64,000 bases of DNA from Longispora fulva (GTDB taxonomy: Bacteria > Actinomycetota > Actinomycetes > Mycobacteriales > Micromonosporaceae). Both the position numbers and the translations under genes were made by a program. The notes under the pieces are model-generated. The model made no database searches and had not been told where the DNA came from. It saw nothing but the letters and a program-made list of their open reading frames with translations. The DNA is taken from positions 8,245,501 to 8,309,500 of the forward strand of contig NZ_JADOUF010000001.1 in assembly GCF_015751905.1 (NCBI RefSeq), read 5' to 3'. This document shows, piece by piece, positions 51,602-61,058 of the stretch. The number at the start of each line of letters is the position of its first letter. The stretch's first letter is position 1.

Positions 51602-52408
51602 TCAGAGCCGGCCACCGGTGGCGGAGGATGGCGAGGCCGCCGACCCCCCGGACGCGGAAAGCCGCCGCCGGATGACGTCCAGCACCCGTTCGCTCTGCTC
51701 CACGAGGTAGAAGTGCCCACCCGGCAGCACCAGCAGATCCGTGGGCCCGGTGGTGTGCTCCTCCCACGCGCGCGCCTCGTCCACGGTCACCAGCGGATCA
51801 CGGTCGCCGGTGAGCACGGTGACGGGACAGTCCAGGACGCGGGACGGATCGTGCCGGTAGGTCTCCACGGCACGGTAGTCGTTGCGTACCACGGGAAGGA
51901 TCATGTCGCGGATGTCCGGGTCGTCCAGCGCCATCAGGTCGGTGCCGTTCAGCCGACGGATCTGGGCCAGGATCTCGCCGTCCGACATCAGGTGGACCCG
52001 GTCGTCCCGGTGGCGCGACGGTGCCCGCCGCCCGGACAGGAAGACCCTCGTGGGCGCTGGCAGTCCGGCGGCGGCCAGGCGCAGCGCGATCTCGTACGCC
52101 AGCATCGCCCCCATACTGTGCCCGAACAGCGCGAAGGGCCGATCGACCATGTGGGTCAGCGCGTCGACGATCCGGTCGGCGAGTTCCGGCAGGTTGTCGA
52201 TGTTCGGCTCGTGGCGGCGGTCCTGCCGGCCGGGATACTGGACGGCCAGCACGTCGATCGCCGGGGCGAGCGCCCGCGACACGGGGAAGAAGAAGCTGGC
52301 CGATCCGCCGGCGTGCGGCAGGCACACGAGGGAGACGGCCGCGTCGGCCGCCGGACGGAAGCGGCGGAGCCAGGTCGTGGACCGGGCCGGCGACTCCGAC
52401 GTCGTCAT
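51602..52408 (-). CDS. Type II thioesterase (RifR-like)
   Basis: A 268-residue alpha/beta hydrolase of the external thioesterase family. Opening LVCLPHAGGSASFFFPVSR, nucleophile elbow ALFGHSMGAMLAYE, acid in LTGDRDPLVT and His in LPGGHFYLVEQ complete the catalytic triad. These enzymes remove stalled or wrong acyl groups from PKS/NRPS carrier domains. The ATG at 52408 overlaps the dehydroquinase stop by 4 bp (ATGA), so the two genes form one leftward operon. Confidence 0.93.
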   Translation of the reverse strand: MTTSESPARSTTWLRRFRPAADAAVSLVCLPHAGGSASFFFPVSRALAPAIDVLAVQYPGRQDRRHEPNIDNLPELADRIVDALTHMVDRPFALFGHSMGAMLAYEIALRLAAAGLPAPTRVFLSGRRAPSRHRDDRVHLMSDGEILAQIRRLNGTDLMALDDPDIRDMILPVVRNDYRAVETYRHDPSRVLDCPVTVLTGDRDPLVTVDEARAWEEHTTGPTDLLVLPGGHFYLVEQSERVLDVIRRRLSASGGSAASPSSATGGRL

Positions 52409-52863
52409 CGGGTCTCCCGCGCCGCGTCGGTGTCGCACAGCTGGAGCAGCGCCCGGGCGGCCAGGCGGTAGCCGAGCGCGCCGAGTCCGACGACGACCCC
52501 GCTCGCGAGCGGTGCGATGACCGACTCGTGGCGGAACTGCTCCCGGGCCCAGACATTGCTGAGGTGTACCTCGATCCACGGCCGCGGGTAGGCCGCGAGC
52601 GCGTCGCGCAGGCTCCAGCCCGCGATCATCAGCGCGCCGGGGTTGACGATCGCGCCGATGGTCGAGAAGCGGTGCGCGTGCACCGCCCGGACGAGTTCGC
52701 CCTCGGACTCGTCCTGGACCGAGACGACCTTCCAGCCGGCCCCGGCGACCTCGTCGGCGACGTACCCCGCGATGTCGTCCAGGGTGTCGTGGCCGTAGAT
52801 CTCCGGCTCGCGTTGTCCGAGGATTCCGAGATTCGGCCCGTTGAGCAGAAGGAGGGTGGTCAT
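52405..52863 (-). CDS. Type II 3-dehydroquinase family, aminodehydroquinate dehydratase (RifJ-like)
   Basis: A 152-residue enzyme of the type II dehydroquinase fold. The lid residues are kept (Arg18 and Tyr23 in GQREPEIYG), as are Asn74, His100 (IEVHLSNV) and Arg111. The substrate-anchoring loop, normally NxGxxTHTS, reads NPGALMIAGWS here, so the His-Thr pair is lost. Expected role: aminodehydroquinate to aminodehydroshikimate in AHBA supply. The ATG at 52863 has AGGAG 7 bp upstream, ruling out the longer open frame. First gene of the operon with the thioesterase; divergent from the dehydrogenase at 53041. Confidence 0.87.
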   Translation of the reverse strand: MTTLLLLNGPNLGILGQREPEIYGHDTLDDIAGYVADEVAGAGWKVVSVQDESEGELVRAVHAHRFSTIGAIVNPGALMIAGWSLRDALAAYPRPWIEVHLSNVWAREQFRHESVIAPLASGVVVGLGALGYRLAARALLQLCDTDAARETR

Positions 52864-53040
52864 GGGAGATCTCCTGACAGTGTCGCGGGACACGCGACCG
52901 CGGACGGCCGTCAGTCGTCATGCTCGTCGTCGCACGGGGCCGCGGACAACTACCCGGCCTGACAGTGTTCGGCGGGAGTGGTCGTGGAGTCTACTGACCT
53001 GGCACGGCGCAGCGTGCCACCCGTAGCCGAAGGAGATCCC

Positions 53041-53853
53041 ATGCCCGATCCGACCCGGGACGCGACGACGATCACGGGGCAGACCCGGTTGGTGGCGGTG
53101 CTGGGCGATCCGGTCGCGCAGGTGCGGGCGCCGGCCCTGCTGAACCGGCTGTTCGCGGCACGCGGCGTCGACATCGTGGTGATCCCCGCGCACGTCCGCC
53201 CCGATGACCTCGGCACCGTCGTGCGCGGCCTGCAGGCGACCGCGAACGTGGTGGGCCTGCTGGTGACGGTGCCGCACAAGGTCAACGTGCTGCGGTACGC
53301 CGATGTCCGCAGCGCCGCGGCCGAGCTCGCCGGGGGTGCCAACGCCCTGCGGCGGCTGGACGACGGCACCTGGCACGCCGACAACTTCGACGGCGCGGGG
53401 TTCGTCGCCGGGCTCGTCGAGGCAGGTCACCGGCCGGAGGGTAGGCACGTGGTCCTGGTGGGGGCCGGTGGCGCCGGCGCGGCGATCGCCCCGGCGCTGC
53501 TGGGGGCCGGCGTCGACCGTCTGACCCTGAGCGACGTGGACGACACCAGAGTCAAGGAGGTCGCCGAGCGCCTGAGTCCACACTGGCCCGGAAGGATCTT
53601 CACGGGTACCGGTCTGGAGTCGGCCGACATCGTCGTCAACGCCACGCCGCTGGGCATGGGGCCCGACGATCCGCTGCCGTTCGACCCGGCGGAGTCCCGA
53701 CCGGGTGCCCTTGTCGCCGACATCGTCATGAAGCCCCGCGAGACGCGGCTGCTGCGGGAGGCGGCCGGGTTGGGTCGCCCCGTTCTGCCGGGGGAGCCGA
53801 TGCTCCGCAACCAGATGGACCTGTACCTCGGGTACTTCGCCCCGGGGGCCTAG
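53041..53853 (+). CDS. Shikimate/quinate dehydrogenase family (RifI-like)
   Basis: A 270-residue AroE-type dehydrogenase. The substrate domain has VAVLGDPVAQVRAPALLN (the usual HSxSP is QVRAP, as in aminoquinate-type enzymes) and LLVTVPHKVNVL with the catalytic Lys. The Asp of NTDxxG is present as DNFDGAGF. The nucleotide loop is VVLVGAGGAGAAIAPAL. It probably interconverts aminoquinate and aminodehydroquinate in or around AHBA formation, as proposed for RifI. The ATG at 53041 is fixed by GAAGGAG 6-7 bp upstream. Its stop overlaps the convergent phosphoesterase stop by 4 bp. Confidence 0.9.
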   Translation: MPDPTRDATTITGQTRLVAVLGDPVAQVRAPALLNRLFAARGVDIVVIPAHVRPDDLGTVVRGLQATANVVGLLVTVPHKVNVLRYADVRSAAAELAGGANALRRLDDGTWHADNFDGAGFVAGLVEAGHRPEGRHVVLVGAGGAGAAIAPALLGAGVDRLTLSDVDDTRVKEVAERLSPHWPGRIFTGTGLESADIVVNATPLGMGPDDPLPFDPAESRPGALVADIVMKPRETRLLREAAGLGRPVLPGEPMLRNQMDLYLGYFAPGA

Positions 53854-54692
53854 TTCCCGTAGGGCAGGATCCGGCGCGGCACCGTGCGCTCCTGGGGCCA
53901 CCGGCGGCGCTCCGAGGGGTAGCGGAAGGAGACCTCCTCGCACCGTACGCCGTCGTACCAGGTGGTCCTCGGGATGTGCAGGTGGCCGTAGACGACCACC
54001 TCGACCGGGAACCGGACGTGCCAGTCGGCGGTGGACTCGGTGCCGCACCACTGGGCGAACTCCGGATACCGCAGGACCTCGGTGGGCCGGCGGCTCAGCG
54101 GGAAGTGGTTGACCAGCACCAGCCGGGCCCCGTCCTGGTGCTCCCGCAACCGCGCCGCCGTGTACCGCAGCCGGTACGCGCACCACGCGTCGACGCTGGC
54201 GAACGGCTGCGGATCGAGCAGGTACTCGTCGCTGCACACGATGCCGGCCTCATGGGCCCGGGCGAGAGACTCCTCCTTGGTCCGGGTGCCCGGCGCGCGG
54301 AACGAGTAGTCGTAGAGCACGAACAGGGGAGCGATGACGACCGGACCCCCGGGGCCGTGCCACGTGGCGTACGGGTCCTCCGGCGTGAGGATGCCCGCGC
54401 GCCGGCAGAAGGCGACCATGTGCTCGTACCGCTGCTGGCCCCGCAGCTGCTGCGGGTCGGCGGGCGGGGTCCACAACTCGTGGTTCCCCGGCGCCCACAC
54501 CACCTGGGCGTAGCGGCCGGCGAGCAGCGACAGCGTCCACTCGATGTCCGCCATGAACTCGCCGATGTCGCCGGCCACCACGAGCCAGTCCCCAGGGTTG
54601 TCCGGATACAGCTTGTCGGCGACGAAGGCCCGGTTCTCCTCGTAGCCGACGTGCAGGTCGCTGACGGCGTAGAGGGACGGCTCCGTGTTCAC
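53850..54692 (-). CDS. Metallophosphoesterase, PptH-like (phosphopantetheinyl hydrolase family)
   Basis: A 280-residue calcineurin-type phosphoesterase. Metal-binding motifs: SDLHVGY, VVAGDIGE, WAPGNHELWT, LVNHFPL and VYGHLHIPRTTWYDG. The overall sequence, especially LYPDNPGDWLVVAGD, PLFVLYDYSF and WCGTESTADWH, strongly recalls mycobacterial Rv2795c (PptH) from memory. PptH removes phosphopantetheine from carrier proteins, opposing the PPTase. Here it is the last gene of a leftward run NRPS-P450-FabG-this gene, 53 bp after FabG, so it is probably made together with a PCP-containing NRPS. The assignment to PptH rather than another phosphoesterase rests on remembered likeness. Confidence 0.8.
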   Translation of the reverse strand: MNTEPSLYAVSDLHVGYEENRAFVADKLYPDNPGDWLVVAGDIGEFMADIEWTLSLLAGRYAQVVWAPGNHELWTPPADPQQLRGQQRYEHMVAFCRRAGILTPEDPYATWHGPGGPVVIAPLFVLYDYSFRAPGTRTKEESLARAHEAGIVCSDEYLLDPQPFASVDAWCAYRLRYTAARLREHQDGARLVLVNHFPLSRRPTEVLRYPEFAQWCGTESTADWHVRFPVEVVVYGHLHIPRTTWYDGVRCEEVSFRYPSERRRWPQERTVPRRILPYGN

Positions 54693-54745
54693 CGACCCAT
54701 CGTGCCAACCCCGGGCACCCGCGCACAGCTGCCAGGGTGAGTGGT

Positions 54746-55495
54746 TCAGCAGACGGGTCCGCCCGCGACGTGGATGATCTGGCCGGACACGAAGGACGCG
54801 CGGTCACTCGCCAGGAAGGTCACGACGTTGGCGATGTCCACCGGCTGCCCGACCCGGCCGAGCGGGATCCCGGCCGCGGCGTGGGCCTGGTGTTCCGCGA
54901 CGGTCCGGCCGGCGCGGGCCGCGAGCGCCGCGGTCATCTCCGTGGCCACGTAGCCGGGGGCCACGGCGTTCACGGTGATGTTCAGCGGGCCGAGTTCCAT
55001 GGCCAGCGTCTTGGTGAGACCCTCGATGCCGGCCTTGGCCGCCGAGTAGTTGGCCTGGCCGACATTGCCGACCGCCGCGATGCTCGACAGGTTGACCACC
55101 CGGCCCCAGCCGAGCTTGGACATGTGCTCGACGACCGCCTGCGTCATCAGGAAGGTGCCGCGCAGGTTCACGCCGAGGACGAGGTCCCAGTCCTGTGCCG
55201 AGAGGCCGAAGAGCAGACCGTCCCTTGTGGTACCGGCGTTGTTGACCAGGATGCCGGGCGGCCCGAGGACGTCGGCGACCTCGGCGACGGCGTCGCGTAC
55301 CGCGTCGGGGTCGCTGACGTCGGTCCTGAGCGCGACGGCCCGGCCGCCGGCCCGCTCGATGTCGGCCGCCGTGGCCGCCGCTGCCGCCGGGTCGATGTCG
55401 AGGATGGCGACCCCGACACCGTCCCGGGCGAGCTGGTCGGCGACGACGGCCCCGATGCCGCGGGCCGAGCCGGTCACGATCGCGACCCGGGTCAC
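54746..55495 (-). CDS. FabG-like short-chain dehydrogenase/reductase
   Basis: A 249-residue classical SDR. NADP loop VTGSARGIGAVVA, the NNAG motif, catalytic Ser in VVNLSSIAAVG, Tyr-Lys in ANYSAAKAG and the PG motif APGYVATEM are all intact; the overall sequence is of the FabG type. It starts at a GTG 37 bp after the P450 stop. Next to an A-PCP protein and a P450 it could oxidise a PCP-bound beta-hydroxyamino acid to the beta-keto form, as NovJ/NovK do, or reduce an acyl thioester (inference). Confidence 0.9.
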   Translation of the reverse strand: MTRVAIVTGSARGIGAVVADQLARDGVGVAILDIDPAAAAATAADIERAGGRAVALRTDVSDPDAVRDAVAEVADVLGPPGILVNNAGTTRDGLLFGLSAQDWDLVLGVNLRGTFLMTQAVVEHMSKLGWGRVVNLSSIAAVGNVGQANYSAAKAGIEGLTKTLAMELGPLNITVNAVAPGYVATEMTAALAARAGRTVAEHQAHAAAGIPLGRVGQPVDIANVVTFLASDRASFVSGQIIHVAGGPVC

Positions 55496-55532
55496 GCGGA
55501 CCCGGCCCCGGACGACCGGGTGACGGGGGAGC

Positions 55533-56780
55533 TCATCGGCCGATCCGCGCGTTCGGCTCCGGCTTCAGGACGGCCGGCAACGAGCTCATCCCGTGCAGGA
55601 TGCTGGAGTAGATCCACCGCTCCGGCCCGGTCTGCTCGGCGGACGAGACGAGGGTGCGCAGCGAGTCCAGGACCTCCTCCACCTCGATCCGCGCCAACGT
55701 GTGCCCCAGGCAGATATGCGAGCCGAAGGCGAACGTCAGGTGCTTGTTCGGGGTGCGGTCGAGGGCGAAGCGGTCCGGGTCGGCGAAGACCTCGGGGTCC
55801 CGGTTGGCCGAGGCGATCCAGACGCTGACGATGTCGCCCCGCTTGACCGCCTGGTTGCCCACCACGGTGTCGGCGGTCGCCAGGCGGCCGCCGTGCAGGG
55901 ACGGGACGGTCCACCGCAGCACCTCGTTGGCGGCGGTGTCCAGGCCGACGGTGCCCTCCTTGAGCGCCCGCCACTGGTCCGGCCACTCGACCAGGGCCTG
56001 CAGGCCGCCGGAGATCGCGTGCCGTCCGGTCTCGTCCCCGCCGATCATGAGCCCGTAGCAGTTGGACATCAGGTCGGCGTCACTCAGCGGCTCCCCGCCG
56101 ATGTGGCAGTTGGCCAGCAGACTGACCACGTCGTCGGAGTCATTGTTGCCGCGCCGGGTGTGTGCCAGGTCCGCGAAGTACAGCAGGATCTCGCTCTTGG
56201 CCTGCCAGCTCTCCTGGGGCGGGGCGTCGGCGTAGTCGGAACTCCACGCGTGCGACGTGAGGCCGAGCAGGTAGCGGCGGTCCGCCTCCGGCACGTCCAT
56301 CAGGCCGCAGATCGCGCCCAGCGGAATGTTCTCCGACACGTCGTGGACGAAGTCGCACGAGCCCTTGTCGATCGCCGCGACGATCAGGTCGTCGATGGTC
56401 TTGCGGATGGCCTCACGGATGCTCTTGAGCCGGCGGGGCGAGAACGCGGCGTTGAGCACGTTGCGCAGCTGGGTGTGCTTCGGGCCGTCGGTGACGGCGA
56501 GCATGGAGCCCGACGCCGAGTCGCCGCCGGTGAGGAGGGTGGCGAGCGCGTTGCCGCCCTCGGTGGTGAAGGTCTCCTTGTCGCGGTAGACCGTCATCGC
56601 GTCGGAGTAGCGGGTGAAGACCCAGAACCCGGGCTGGTCCCCGCGCGGCGGCTGCCAGTGGTAGGGCCGCTCGTCGCGGAGCCGCCGCCACACCTCGGAG
56701 AGGTCGTTTTCGGCGTGCAGCACCGGATCGGCGAGGTCCAGCGAGTCGAGGTCATCGGGGCTGACGATCGGGCGAGTCAT
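55533..56780 (-). CDS. Cytochrome P450, NovI-like (acts on PCP-bound amino acid?)
   Basis: A 415-residue P450. Haem loop [15 protein letters not shown] with Cys357, I-helix [12 protein letters not shown] (acid present, DET) and ExxR in NEVLRWT. The N-terminal half ([38 protein letters not shown]) resembles the CYP163/NovI group, which beta-hydroxylates amino acids bound to NRPS carrier proteins. It overlaps the stop of the A-PCP-containing NRPS gene by 4 bp, exactly the expected partner. Hydroxylation of the PCP-bound amino acid is therefore the leading hypothesis. Confidence 0.92.
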   Translation of the reverse strand: MTRPIVSPDDLDSLDLADPVLHAENDLSEVWRRLRDERPYHWQPPRGDQPGFWVFTRYSDAMTVYRDKETFTTEGGNALATLLTGGDSASGSMLAVTDGPKHTQLRNVLNAAFSPRRLKSIREAIRKTIDDLIVAAIDKGSCDFVHDVSENIPLGAICGLMDVPEADRRYLLGLTSHAWSSDYADAPPQESWQAKSEILLYFADLAHTRRGNNDSDDVVSLLANCHIGGEPLSDADLMSNCYGLMIGGDETGRHAISGGLQALVEWPDQWRALKEGTVGLDTAANEVLRWTVPSLHGGRLATADTVVGNQAVKRGDIVSVWIASANRDPEVFADPDRFALDRTPNKHLTFAFGSHICLGHTLARIEVEEVLDSLRTLVSSAEQTGPERWIYSSILHGMSSLPAVLKPEPNARIGR

Positions 56781-59700
56781 CTGCGGCCTTCCGCGGGGGG
56801 AGTCGGGGACTGGAGAGGGGTCGCGACCGCGGCCAGGGCCCCGACCGTCGGGTGCTCGACGATCTCCTTGGGCGAGATGCCCAGACCGGCGGCGCGGGCG
56901 CGCTGGATCAGCGAGATGGCCATCATGCTGTCGCCACCCAGGTTGAAGAAGTTGCTGTCGAGGCCGATCTCGGCGGTCTTGAGGAGATCCCGGAAGATGG
57001 CGCACAACGCGTGTTCGGCCGGGGTCTGCGGGGCCCGCAGGGTCGCCCCCGGGTCGGCGGGACCTTCGCGGTGCGGCACCTCCGGCAGCGCCGCGGCGTC
57101 CAGTTTTCCGTTCGGCGTCACCGGCAGCGCCTCGACGAGGACGAACCCGGTGGGCACCATGTGTTCCGGCAACCGGCGTGCGGCGTGCTCGCGGAGGTCG
57201 TCCCGGGTGGGCGTGGCCGCGTCGACCGGCACGACCCAGGCGAGGAGCCGGAGCCGTCCGGCGTCGTCCTCGCGGACCCGGACCACCGCCCGGGCGACAC
57301 TCGGCAGTTCCTCCAGGACGGCGGCCACCTCACCCGGTTCGATCCGGAAGCCCCGCAGTTTGACCTGGTCGTCGGCGCGGCCGTGGAAGTCCAGGCTCCC
57401 GTCGGGGCGCCAGGCGGCGACGTCGCCGGTGCGGTACATCCGGCTCCCGGGCGGTCCGTACGGGTCCGCCACGAAGCGTTCGGCCGTCAGTCCCGGCCGG
57501 TTCAGGTAGCCGCGGGCGACGCCGGGTCCGGCGACGTACAGCTCGCCGCGGAACCCCGGCGGCACCGGTCGCAGCCCGGGGCCGAGCACGTAGACCAGGG
57601 CGCCGGCGATCGGTCGTCCGATCGGCGGCCGATCGCCGCCCGTGATCGGCGAACTCTGCGTCGCGCAGACGGTGACCTCGGTGGGGCCGTACGCGTTGAC
57701 CATCCTGCGGCCGGCCGACCAGCGCGCGGCGAGATCCGTCGGGCACTCCTCCCCGGCGCTGATCAGGCCCCGGAGCCCGGGCACGGCCCCCGGATCCATG
57801 CTGCCGAGCGCCACGGGCGGGAGAATGGCGTGGCTGACCCGCCGGTCGCGCAGGACCGCCGCCAGCGGCTCCCCGGCGAGCGGCCCGGCCGGTGGCACCA
57901 CCACCGTGGCTCCGGCGGTGAACGCGCCCATCAGCTCGGCGACGAACGCGTCGAAGCTCGGCGACGCGAACTGCAGCAGCCGGGACTCACCGTCGAGGCC
58001 CAGACCCTCCCGTTTCGTCGCGGCGAGGTTGGCGAGCCCGGCGTGGGTGACGGCGACGCCCTTCGGCCGGCCGGTCGTGCCGGAGGTGTAGATGACGTAC
58101 GCGAGGTCCTCCAGCGTCGGGGTCACCCGCGGATCCGCGTCGGAGTCCCCGGCGAGCCGGGCCCGGACCTCCGGGTCGTCCAGCAGGACGCGCGGCCACG
58201 GGCGGGTCAGCGGCAGGTCGCCGGACCCCAGACCGCACACCACCTGCGGATCGCAGTCCTCCAGCATGGCCGCGATCCGGTCCCGGGGATAGCCGGGGTC
58301 GACCGGGACGAACGCCGCGCCGGTCCGGGCCGTCGCCAGCACCGCCGTGATCATGTCCAGCGAGCGGGGCAGCGCGAGGGCCACCAGCTTCCCCGGTTCG
58401 GCACCCGCCGCGGCGAGCACGGCCGCGAGGCGTCCGGCGCGCCGGTCGAGTTCCGCGTAGGTGACCGTGGTGTCGGCCTCGTCCACCGCCGGGCGGTCGG
58501 CGTGACCGTCCACGGCGCGCCGCCACAGCTCGCCGAGGGTCGCGGCGGGCTGGGGGACCGCGTCTCCGGGAACGAGAAGACGGGTACCGGGGTCCACGAC
58601 GTCCACCCGCGCGAGTGGCCGGTCGGGCTCCCGGACGTACCCGTCGAGGAGGTGGACGAACAGGTCGAGCACCTGCCGCGCCGGCTCGCCGCCGATCCGG
58701 CCCGGGTCGGTGCGCAGCGTGAGGGTGAGCCCGTCGCCGTCCCGACCGACCCGGAGCTCGACCGCCGGTGGCGTCGACATCTCGGACAGCGGCTGGTCGG
58801 GGGACTCGAAGGTGAGGGTGGTGTCGAACAGCGTGTCGACGGCGGCGTCGACCGACGCGCGACCCTCGGGCCCGAGCACGGCGTGCTCCGCCGCCGCGTC
58901 CGCGGCCCGCCGGGCCCGCTCGAGTACCGCGGCGATCGGGTCACCGGGTTCGGCGGCCACCACGAGCGGGCGGATGTCGAGGTCGTCTCCGGGGACGGCG
59001 AAGGAGCCGCGGGTCCCGAACACCACCGGGGAGGTGGCGCCCAGCAGGCGGAGCAGGACCGCCCACAACCCGCGCAGCACGTGTTCCTCGGCCACGTCGC
59101 CTGCGGTCGACCGGAGGGCCGCCGCGTCGAGCCGCCGGACGAGAACCGGGTCGGCGTCCGCGGCCGTGACGGCGTTGGAGGCCGAGACGGCGGGCGCGGC
59201 GGCGACGGGCGTGGACAGCATGTCCCGGAGCATCGTGGCGTCGTCGACGCCCGCGAGCGACGACCGCCAGAACCGTGCCGCGAGTGCCTGCTGACGCAGC
59301 AGCCCGCGGTCCGGTTTCGCCGAGCCCAGCAGGGGCAGTTCGGCACGGACCTCGATCTCCAGGGGCGCGTGGCTGTCGCCGAGCGTCTCCGCGACGTGCG
59401 CCCGCAGGTCGGCCGGTCGGGGGGTGCAGCCGGCGGCGGGCGTCACCACCGCGTGCACCTCGTCCAGCCGGTCTGAGTCCTCGACCCCGAACACCGCGGC
59501 CTGGGCGACGTCGGCGTGCTCGAGGAGAACGCGCTCCACGGCCTCCGGGTAGATCTTGACGCCGTTGCCCTTGAGGACACCGCCGAGCCGGCCGTGCAGG
59601 GTCAGGTACCCGGACTCGTCGAGCTGGCCGATGTCGCCGGTGCGCACCCACCCGCCGCGGACCGTCCGCGCGGTCTGCTCCGGGTCGTTCCAGTAGTGGC

Positions 59701-60811
59701 TCATCGCCCAGCGGCCGATGACACAGATCTCGCCGGGGGTACCGGCCGGGAGGACCCGGGCGTGGTCCCGCGGATCGCGGATCGTGATCCGGACGTTCCC
59801 GGGGGCGCGGCCGACGGTGCGCCGCCGGTCCGGATCGAGGTGGTCCTGCGGGGTGAGGAGGCTGATCATGCCCGTCTCGCTGGTGCCGTACGCCTGGAAC
59901 AGCACCGGACCGAGCGCCTTGGCCGCGGCAGCCACCCGTTCGGGGGCCGCCGGGCTGCCGGTGTAGAACACCTCGCGCAGGCTCGACACGTCGCTGCCGT
60001 CGAACGCCGGGTGCTCGGTGAGGGCGTAGACCTCCGGCGCGCCCAGTACCAGTCGGGTCACGCCGTGCCGGTCGACGGCCCGCAGCACGGTCTCGGGGTC
60101 GAACCCGTGGTGCAGCACGACGCTGCCGCCGGCGATGATGGCGTCGTCTGCCGAGAAGCCGCTCGAGTGGGTCAACGGCCCGGTGATGAGGCAGACGGCC
60201 GGCTCGCCGGTGGCCGCGGTCGCGAGCATGTCGTTCTTGACCTCGAACGACCAGCTGATTCCCTTGGGACGTCCCGAGGAGCCGCTGGTGAACGTCACCA
60301 CGGCGATCTCCGCCTGCTCGGCCGTCGCGTCGTCGAACTCCGAGGCAGGGCACCCCGTGACGTCCAGGACGTCCGGGCCGTGCTGGCCGGGAGCGGTGAG
60401 CCGGACCGGCCATCCCGCCGCGGCACGCAGCGTCCGGGCCCGGTCGAGGTTGTCGCGGTCCACGGCGAGCAGCTTCGGCCGGACCTCGGCCAGGATGTCG
60501 GCCTGGGTGCGCAGGCGCAACTCGTCGCGCGGGTCGGCGGCGTTGACGCCACGGATGTGGACCACCGTCCCGCCGACCAGGTTCACCGCGTACCGGTACA
60601 CCAGGGTGGACAGTGTGTTCGGGCTCGTCAGGACGGCCACGGAGTCGCCCGGGCCGATTCCGGCACCGCGCATCGACGCTGCGGTGGCGCGGATCGCGTC
60701 GGCGATCCGCGCGGCGGAGAAGGGCTCGTCCCGGAGGAGAACGGGGTTCGCGTCAGGCTCGGCGTCGAGCCGGCCGAGGATCTGGCGGACGTAGTGGTCA
60801 TGCCCCTGCAA
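56777..60811 (-). CDS. NRPS with architecture acyl ligase - half condensation domain - A - PCP
   Basis: A 1344-residue protein. Residues 1-~510 are an acyl ligase ([11 protein letters not shown] near 173) akin to the stand-alone ligase at 27908-29485. Residues ~513-745 match only the C-terminal lobe of a condensation domain, starting at its mid-linker ([11 protein letters not shown]); the N-lobe with HHxxxDG is absent. Residues ~760-1250 are an amino-acid A domain ([23 protein letters not shown]; pocket start FDAFVAE). The PCP serine is 1295 ([10 protein letters not shown]). The TTG start at 60811 has GGAGG 6 bp upstream; a TTG at 60910 is rejected. It heads the operon with P450, FabG and PptH-like genes. 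Confidence 0.88.
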   Translation of the reverse strand: MQGHDHYVRQILGRLDAEPDANPVLLRDEPFSAARIADAIRATAASMRGAGIGPGDSVAVLTSPNTLSTLVYRYAVNLVGGTVVHIRGVNAADPRDELRLRTQADILAEVRPKLLAVDRDNLDRARTLRAAAGWPVRLTAPGQHGPDVLDVTGCPASEFDDATAEQAEIAVVTFTSGSSGRPKGISWSFEVKNDMLATAATGEPAVCLITGPLTHSSGFSADDAIIAGGSVVLHHGFDPETVLRAVDRHGVTRLVLGAPEVYALTEHPAFDGSDVSSLREVFYTGSPAAPERVAAAAKALGPVLFQAYGTSETGMISLLTPQDHLDPDRRRTVGRAPGNVRITIRDPRDHARVLPAGTPGEICVIGRWAMSHYWNDPEQTARTVRGGWVRTGDIGQLDESGYLTLHGRLGGVLKGNGVKIYPEAVERVLLEHADVAQAAVFGVEDSDRLDEVHAVVTPAAGCTPRPADLRAHVAETLGDSHAPLEIEVRAELPLLGSAKPDRGLLRQQALAARFWRSSLAGVDDATMLRDMLSTPVAAAPAVSASNAVTAADADPVLVRRLDAAALRSTAGDVAEEHVLRGLWAVLLRLLGATSPVVFGTRGSFAVPGDDLDIRPLVVAAEPGDPIAAVLERARRAADAAAEHAVLGPEGRASVDAAVDTLFDTTLTFESPDQPLSEMSTPPAVELRVGRDGDGLTLTLRTDPGRIGGEPARQVLDLFVHLLDGYVREPDRPLARVDVVDPGTRLLVPGDAVPQPAATLGELWRRAVDGHADRPAVDEADTTVTYAELDRRAGRLAAVLAAAGAEPGKLVALALPRSLDMITAVLATARTGAAFVPVDPGYPRDRIAAMLEDCDPQVVCGLGSGDLPLTRPWPRVLLDDPEVRARLAGDSDADPRVTPTLEDLAYVIYTSGTTGRPKGVAVTHAGLANLAATKREGLGLDGESRLLQFASPSFDAFVAELMGAFTAGATVVVPPAGPLAGEPLAAVLRDRRVSHAILPPVALGSMDPGAVPGLRGLISAGEECPTDLAARWSAGRRMVNAYGPTEVTVCATQSSPITGGDRPPIGRPIAGALVYVLGPGLRPVPPGFRGELYVAGPGVARGYLNRPGLTAERFVADPYGPPGSRMYRTGDVAAWRPDGSLDFHGRADDQVKLRGFRIEPGEVAAVLEELPSVARAVVRVREDDAGRLRLLAWVVPVDAATPTRDDLREHAARRLPEHMVPTGFVLVEALPVTPNGKLDAAALPEVPHREGPADPGATLRAPQTPAEHALCAIFRDLLKTAEIGLDSNFFNLGGDSMMAISLIQRARAAGLGISPKEIVEHPTVGALAAVATPLQSPTPPAEGRR

Positions 60812-60909
60812 CGGTGGCCTCCAATACAGCTCGTCGGGCGCAACCGACGGATGGGCCGGGAGGCGAGGCGCCGGCGCCGGCAGGCCGTGAAGATGCTGTT
60901 TCGCTGGCA

Positions 60910-60955
60910 ACGGTAGATTCCGCGCCCGCCGGTCCGGAATCCCTCACGTTGGTAG
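60910..60955 (-). promoter_or_regulatory. Cluster-type promoter for the NRPS operon
   Basis: On the minus strand CTACCAACGTGAGGGATT occupies 60955-60938, followed 23 bp later by TACCGT (60915-60910). It gives a ~90-nt leader to the TTG at 60811. It is back-to-back with the promoter at 60977-61022. Confidence 0.65.
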
Positions 60956-60976
60956 TGGGGACGGCTCCCCGTCGTA

Positions 60977-61022
60977 CCGTCAGGTCGAGGGATGGTGGCG
61001 TCGCGGGCCGGATTCGTATGCT
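60977..61022 (+). promoter_or_regulatory. Cluster-type promoter for the FAD hydroxylase gene
   Basis: CCGTCAGGTCGAGGGATG at 60977-60994, then TATGCT at 61017-61022, 23 bp later. The transcript would start ~30 nt before the ATG at 61059. It is divergent from the NRPS promoter, with only 21 bp between the two motifs. Confidence 0.75.
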
Positions 61023-61058
61023 CGCGCAGCCCGGACAGCTTCAGCAGGAAGGCGCGAC

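Noticed and set aside
50932-51675. Plus-strand open frame of 247 codons in the region upstream of the thioesterase gene
   Set aside because: The Arg/Ser-rich translation has no family likeness or ribosome site, and its end overlaps the thioesterase gene on the other strand.
52948-52965. Possible ninth cluster-type motif upstream of the dehydroquinase gene (CTGTCAGGCCGGGTAGTT, minus)
   Set aside because: Only about 10 of 16 positions match, the TGAGGGAT half is lost, and no TANNNT box lies 20-23 bp downstream.
60812-60910. Longer NRPS start at a TTG at 60910
   Set aside because: The TTG at 60811 has GGAGG at ideal spacing and begins like the paralogous ligase; the longer version would start inside the promoter.
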